Source: Paracyclopina nana
Lineage: Eukaryota > Arthropoda > Copepoda > Cyclopoida > Cyclopettidae
Assembly (NCBI GenBank): GCA_019096065.1
Contig: JAGUCH010000002.1
Coordinates: forward strand, 8,940,501-9,004,500
DNA: 64,000 nucleotides
Direction of reading: 5' to 3'
The position numbers and the translations under genes were made by a program. Position 1 is the first letter of the stretch. Each line of letters begins with the position of its first letter. The notes under the pieces are model-generated. The model saw only the letters and a program-made list of their open reading frames with translations. It did not search any database and had not been told where the DNA came from. Shown here in pieces: positions 60,484 to 64,000 of this stretch.

Positions 60484-61267
60484 GGCCACGTTGAAGGACT
60501 AGCTGGGGTCATAAGGATCCTCCTGATCGCACCCCGCCCCAACAATGTAGTAGTGTTCAAAAAGAAGACTCGGTCGTTGTTGTCGACAACGTTGCTGGCC
60601 AGGTAGTCCACACGGGCCGGGCGTCGGCCAGCCAGCCCACACTTGAAATTCGAGTCGCCTCCAGAGAGGTGAGCGACGCCAAAAAAACCGGCTTTGTTCA
60701 CCCAAGTTCACCAGATCGCTCGTTCAAAACGAACAGAAGGCCGAAGGCTCGTAAGGCTGCTTCGGAAGGAGATTCACGCCTCGGAGATTCACTCGAGATC
60801 CAAAAAGGAGATTTTTGTCGCGAAAACTCGGTCGGCTTCTTCCCGTCGCTCGGCCAACTGAGAACTGATGATCAACGAGTTGTTGGCGGCGGCGCTGCTG
60901 CTACGGCTCAGCTCAGGTCTCCCCGATACTCAAGTCACTGCACTCCCGGCCGCCCTACTCAGTACTCAGCGCGCTCTCGCTGACGATTTCCACGCAAGCT
61001 CGCCCGTTTCTGTAACAGGTGGGCTTCATAGTTCTCCAAACGACCACGAGAGGTCGCCAGCGACTAATGTCAATAAAACGATGCTAGCGCCATCTTTTTG
61101 GCAACTCAGCGTTTTCGCTTACAAATATTTGACGTTATTTTGTTTTCGGCCGAATTCGATATTTTTTGACTAAATCTCGTCAAATCGCTGTGGAATCATG
61201 TCAAACTAAGCGCAACTTGGCGCATCGATTTGTTGAACGCGATGTTTTTGCCTGAAACTTTGGAGCC
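60484..61267. promoter_or_regulatory. Divergent region between cadherin and the TMEM241-like gene
   Basis: This 784-base region separates two divergent genes and is GC-rich compared with the introns. It should hold both 5' untranslated regions and promoters. Open frames in it are by-products of base composition. No TATA box was evident. Confidence 0.4.
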
Positions 61268-62230
61268 ATGAACTCGTTGGCGGTCGGTACCTACGTCATC
61301 TTAGTGCTGGCCTCATTCTACTCAAACAAATATGTCCTCACCGAGCTGGGCTTCCAATTCCCCATGGTTTTCCAGGGCTGGCAAACGCTCGTTGGATTCA
61401 TCGTGCTGTGTGCTCTGGCTTACTTTCCCAACAAGGCTTCACCTACCCTGACGGTGATGGCGATCGATCGGTCTGGGCTGGTTAGCCTCCTACCCAACTT
61501 CTTCCTTTTTACTGTGATGTTGATTGCTGGCTCGAAAGCCCTGTCTCACATACCTATAGTCGCTGTCATCACTGTGGCTAATGTCATCCCTGCTGCTATT
61601 TACCTCTTGGATAACGTCTCCCTCAAGAAGAGCTCTGTCATCCAAGTTGTCTCATCCGTGGTTGTTATTGGAACAGCCATTCCGATTCTTATCACATCGC
61701 CAGATGACTTGCCAATTGACAAAGTGACGTCTTTGATGGACTCGCCAAAGTTCTGGTTGGTGGCTCATGTCTTTTGCACAATGGCTGTCACTTTACACGG
61801 GCGCATCGCTGATGCAAGGTTTGGAGCAGCAGATCGCCTATTTTATTCCTATGTTTTTAGCCTTGTGGTTTTGGCTCCAGCCTCTCTGTACTTGGAAGAG
61901 GCGTTTGAAGCTTTGCACTTTCAACCCAATCGCCAACTTGATTTCGTAATTGGCTCCGTCTTTAGTGCAGTGGTTGGAGTTGCTTTAAATCTGTATGGAA
62001 TCAGGCTGAAAGAAGATGACCATTTCGGAAAAGTTCATCACTCTGCTTTAAGCTTTGCTGCTCTTCTGTCACCGGCCATTTTTGCCACAGATTTGCCCGG
62101 GTGGGCATGGCCACTAGCTGCTATCAATTTTGCCGCACTTATTTTTGTTCCCTCGCATTTAAAAAAAGATGACAACCAATTGACATCAACTACTAGTGCA
62201 CCTGAGGGCAACATATCTAGAATTGTGTGA
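61268..62230 (+). CDS. TMEM241: TMEM241-like nucleotide-sugar transporter
   Basis: A single-exon gene encodes 320 residues with about nine or ten hydrophobic spans, the layout of the drug/metabolite and nucleotide-sugar transporter superfamily. The N-terminal YSNKYVLTELGFQFPMVFQG followed by WQTL matches vertebrate TMEM241 (TNKYVL..L.F.YP.LFQGWQTL). IAGSKALSHIPIVAVITVAN matches the fourth-span region shared with GDP-mannose and UDP-sugar carriers. TMEM241 has been linked to UDP-GlcNAc import into the Golgi; the substrate here is inferred only. The C-terminal tail (HLKKDDNQLTSTTSAPEGN) is hydrophilic and probably cytosolic. The ATG at 61268 is followed at once by the first span. A poly(A) signal lies about 130 bases after the stop. 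Confidence 0.82.
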   Translation: MNSLAVGTYVILVLASFYSNKYVLTELGFQFPMVFQGWQTLVGFIVLCALAYFPNKASPTLTVMAIDRSGLVSLLPNFFLFTVMLIAGSKALSHIPIVAVITVANVIPAAIYLLDNVSLKKSSVIQVVSSVVVIGTAIPILITSPDDLPIDKVTSLMDSPKFWLVAHVFCTMAVTLHGRIADARFGAADRLFYSYVFSLVVLAPASLYLEEAFEALHFQPNRQLDFVIGSVFSAVVGVALNLYGIRLKEDDHFGKVHHSALSFAALLSPAIFATDLPGWAWPLAAINFAALIFVPSHLKKDDNQLTSTTSAPEGNISRIV

Positions 62231-62548
62231 TCATCTTGATCCTAAGCCAGCTTTTATTGTAACCGATCAAAAACTAATCAAGGTCAATACCCGGTAAGAG
62301 TATTTTTTGCTTGCTATTTAAATTTATCTCCTGTCATGGCTCACAATTCTCTCGTGAAATGAAATAAATGTAGCTTAAGGCTGGAACCCTTCATGTTTTT
62401 ACATTGATTTGCGCGTGAGGACATCCGAAACAAAGCAAAGCCCGCAAACACATTTCTTTAGAATGCGAATGCAACTAGCGCCATCCGACCCGATTTGGTA
62501 GCATTTATCTAAGCTTACGCCAAGCATTATGGAAAAGGGACAAGCAGC
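62231..62548. other. TMEM241 3' region up to the LTR element
   Basis: About 320 bases. It holds the AATAAA signal and then ordinary DNA up to the left end of the LTR retrotransposon. Confidence 0.5.
62363..62368 (+). terminator. AATAAA poly(A) signal of the TMEM241-like gene
   Basis: AATAAA lies 133 bases beyond the stop codon at 62230. Confidence 0.6.
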
Positions 62549-64000
62549 TGTTACGGGCCGAAAGGCAGCGGCACTCAGCGCGCGCTGCGCTCCGTCTCCG
62601 TCAGCTTCGGCCTCAAGATCTCAGCGCCAAGTGCATTTTTGAATCAGTGTGAGAATTGCTTTGATCAAGAATAGATCTCTGTTTAAAATGTAGCTATATA
62701 CTGGTATTTATTTGATTAGTTGTTATGTTTGCTTAGTATTTTAGTTCTGTAGCCTGAAAAGTGCTGCATAGCCTGCTTTGGATCAGGTCAAGCCTGACAG
62801 AAGCTCTTAGTATTGTCCTGCTTTTAGCTTAGCTGCATGTGGAGAAATCCACCTCCTTGTCTCACACTCACTGCTTTATGAATGAAAAGGACACTTTTAT
62901 GAGTTGTGGAGCAGGAAACTGCTTCTAGGGTCATTTTATTGGCATCTCTCATTTATTGGGGACATACTTTGTCTACTTGTGCTGCATCCAAGCACTGAGG
63001 GCAGTGGATCTGGACCTTTGGAGTTCCCTTGGTAGACCAGCCATCGTGGAACTGTGGAGGATTTCGCTGTGGAAGCGGCCTTTCTCTATTGAAGCAGCCT
63101 CCTAGGTCTTCACAGTCCTCTCCAGGACGCCGAGGCCATCACCGGGCAAGGGGGACTTCAACAAGTGGCGCCCAACGTGGGGCATCCGAGCCCCTGACCT
63201 TGTAAAGAGTCCATGACCAAATCTAATAGGTTCATTGAGTCCACTCCTGTCCCAGAGAGATATAGTAGACGAGTCAGAGGAGAAGCTCCTGAGCGAGGTA
63301 ACATACTTCCCAATCTAGAACTATCACCTCTGCGAGAAGCCAGAACTAACGTTCAAAGACTACGACGGCTTGCTGGACTAGAAATAGTCGAAAGCTCTTC
63401 TTCTGGATCCTCGCTAGACTCGTCCAGGCGCTCGGTGAGATCTCGAATTGGAGATTCTACCGATTCATATCAGTGGATTAACGAGATCGAGGAGTTTAGA
63501 CGCTCCATTCTACAGGGCCCAGATCCGATAGAAGATCTTGTCCCAGCGGTTCCAGCGTCCTTGTCCTTTGACGCTCAGCACGCCTCAAGTACATCGAGCT
63601 CCATCCTTTCGGCGGAAACGTCCGAGAATCCTCTTTACGCGATCTCTGAAACATCGCCATTTCACGGCTTCGATAGCATAAGTAGAGAGATGCAGCGTAC
63701 TCCGAATAATTCTGGCGTCGCCAGGAACATCTTGTCAAGCCTCAGTGGGGGACAAGAAGGGGGAAACCTCGATTCACCTCAACCTGGACCATCCAACGCT
63801 GGAGCTGCTAACGCAGCGTCATCTTCCTCCGATGCTCCCGCAGGTTCTGCCAATGCCTCAATTTCCACCTCAGGAACTAGCACGTCTCATAGCCAAGCTG
63901 AGGGGAGCGGTCAAGTTCTTGATCTAAATGTGGCTACCTCGACTGGCCAGCAAGGCTATTATCCGATGCCTCAAATGGGCATGCAGTTCCCAGGGGGCTA
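62549..64000 (+). mobile_element. 5' end of an LTR retrotransposon, cut by the window edge
   Basis: The left LTR runs from 62549 to 63163 (615 bases), starting TGTTACGG and ending CTTCAACA, so it has TGTT/AACA ends. Two bases later comes an 18-base primer-binding site, TGGCGCCCAACGTGGGGC (63166-63183). It is exactly complementary to the 3' end of tRNA-Lys(CUU) with its CCA. A gag-like frame starts at 63213 and is open to the window edge. The layout suits Ty3/gypsy-type elements, but without the pol region the family is not certain. The right LTR and target duplication lie outside. The visible part looks whole, which suggests a fairly young copy. Confidence 0.85.
63213..64000 (+). CDS. Gag-like ORF of the LTR element (partial)
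   Basis: An ATG 29 bases after the primer-binding site opens a frame of at least 262 codons that runs off the window. The product is rich in Ser, Arg, Pro and Gln, with an Arg-rich start and a low-complexity Ser/Ala/Pro stretch. No zinc knuckle is visible in this part. The Gag call rests on position and composition, not on sequence similarity. Confidence 0.6.
   Translation, partial: MTKSNRFIESTPVPERYSRRVRGEAPERGNILPNLELSPLREARTNVQRLRRLAGLEIVESSSSGSSLDSSRRSVRSRIGDSTDSYQWINEIEEFRRSILQGPDPIEDLVPAVPASLSFDAQHASSTSSSILSAETSENPLYAISETSPFHGFDSISREMQRTPNNSGVARNILSSLSGGQEGGNLDSPQPGPSNAGAANAASSSSDAPAGSANASISTSGTSTSHSQAEGSGQVLDLNVATSTGQQGYYPMPQMGMQFPGG

Noticed and set aside
63496-63738. Minus-strand 80-codon frame in the LTR element
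   Set aside because: It is a shadow of the gag-like frame on the plus strand.

Overview
This is animal nuclear DNA, almost certainly from an arthropod and probably a pancrustacean. Genes lie on both strands and carry GT-AG introns, many only about 55-60 bases long. Gene content fits an arthropod: a Sm D2 protein very close to other animals, an aveugle-like SAM protein, a real-time/SEC14L protein, and a shotgun-type (type IV) classical cadherin with one EGF and one LamG module. I could not fix the species.

Layout. The left 18 kb is compact housekeeping DNA: snRNP Sm D2 (-), DNA polymerase delta subunit 2 (+), COX7A (-), a d4/DPF double-PHD protein (+), an aveugle-like SAM protein and a real-time/SEC14L-like PRELI-SEC14-GOLD protein only 25 bases apart (+), a UPF0696 (C11orf68-like) protein (-), a possible stand-alone mini-homeodomain (+) and a PLK2/3-type polo-like kinase (+). 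From 18.3 to 21.6 kb a two-exon gene (-) encodes a MYND-finger protein I do not recognise. From 24.8 to 30.7 kb lies synaptotagmin (-). From 35.1 to 42.5 kb six exons in matching phase (-) encode a predicted secreted fusion: degenerate trypsin-like domain(s), an FN2-like module and a zinc carboxypeptidase that keeps its catalytic residues. From 43.8 to 60.5 kb lies a complete six-exon type IV cadherin (-) with a 9.1 kb first intron. A TMEM241-like nucleotide-sugar transporter (+) follows. The right edge is the 5' end of an LTR retrotransposon primed by tRNA-Lys(CUU).

Introns and intergenic DNA are rich in non-autonomous DNA elements. Two TIR elements (38.4 and 51.4 kb) have related ends and exact 9-base target duplications, as Mutator-like elements do. 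One 824-base foldback element is built of degenerate TTTTGCCCC minisatellite arms and is flanked by an 11-base duplication. Four near-perfect hairpins of about 150-180 bases occur, three with a related central motif. Two elements share CCCAACCAGAAATTT ends. There is also a 40-base minisatellite and two tRNA-derived SINE heads.

The genes do not form one pathway. Points of interest are the pseudoprotease-carboxypeptidase fusion, the eight-repeat cadherin, the operon-like aveugle/real-time pair, the HOPX-sized homeodomain-like ORF and the Mutator-like family. All gene models were spliced by eye from reading frame, splice sites and family similarity.
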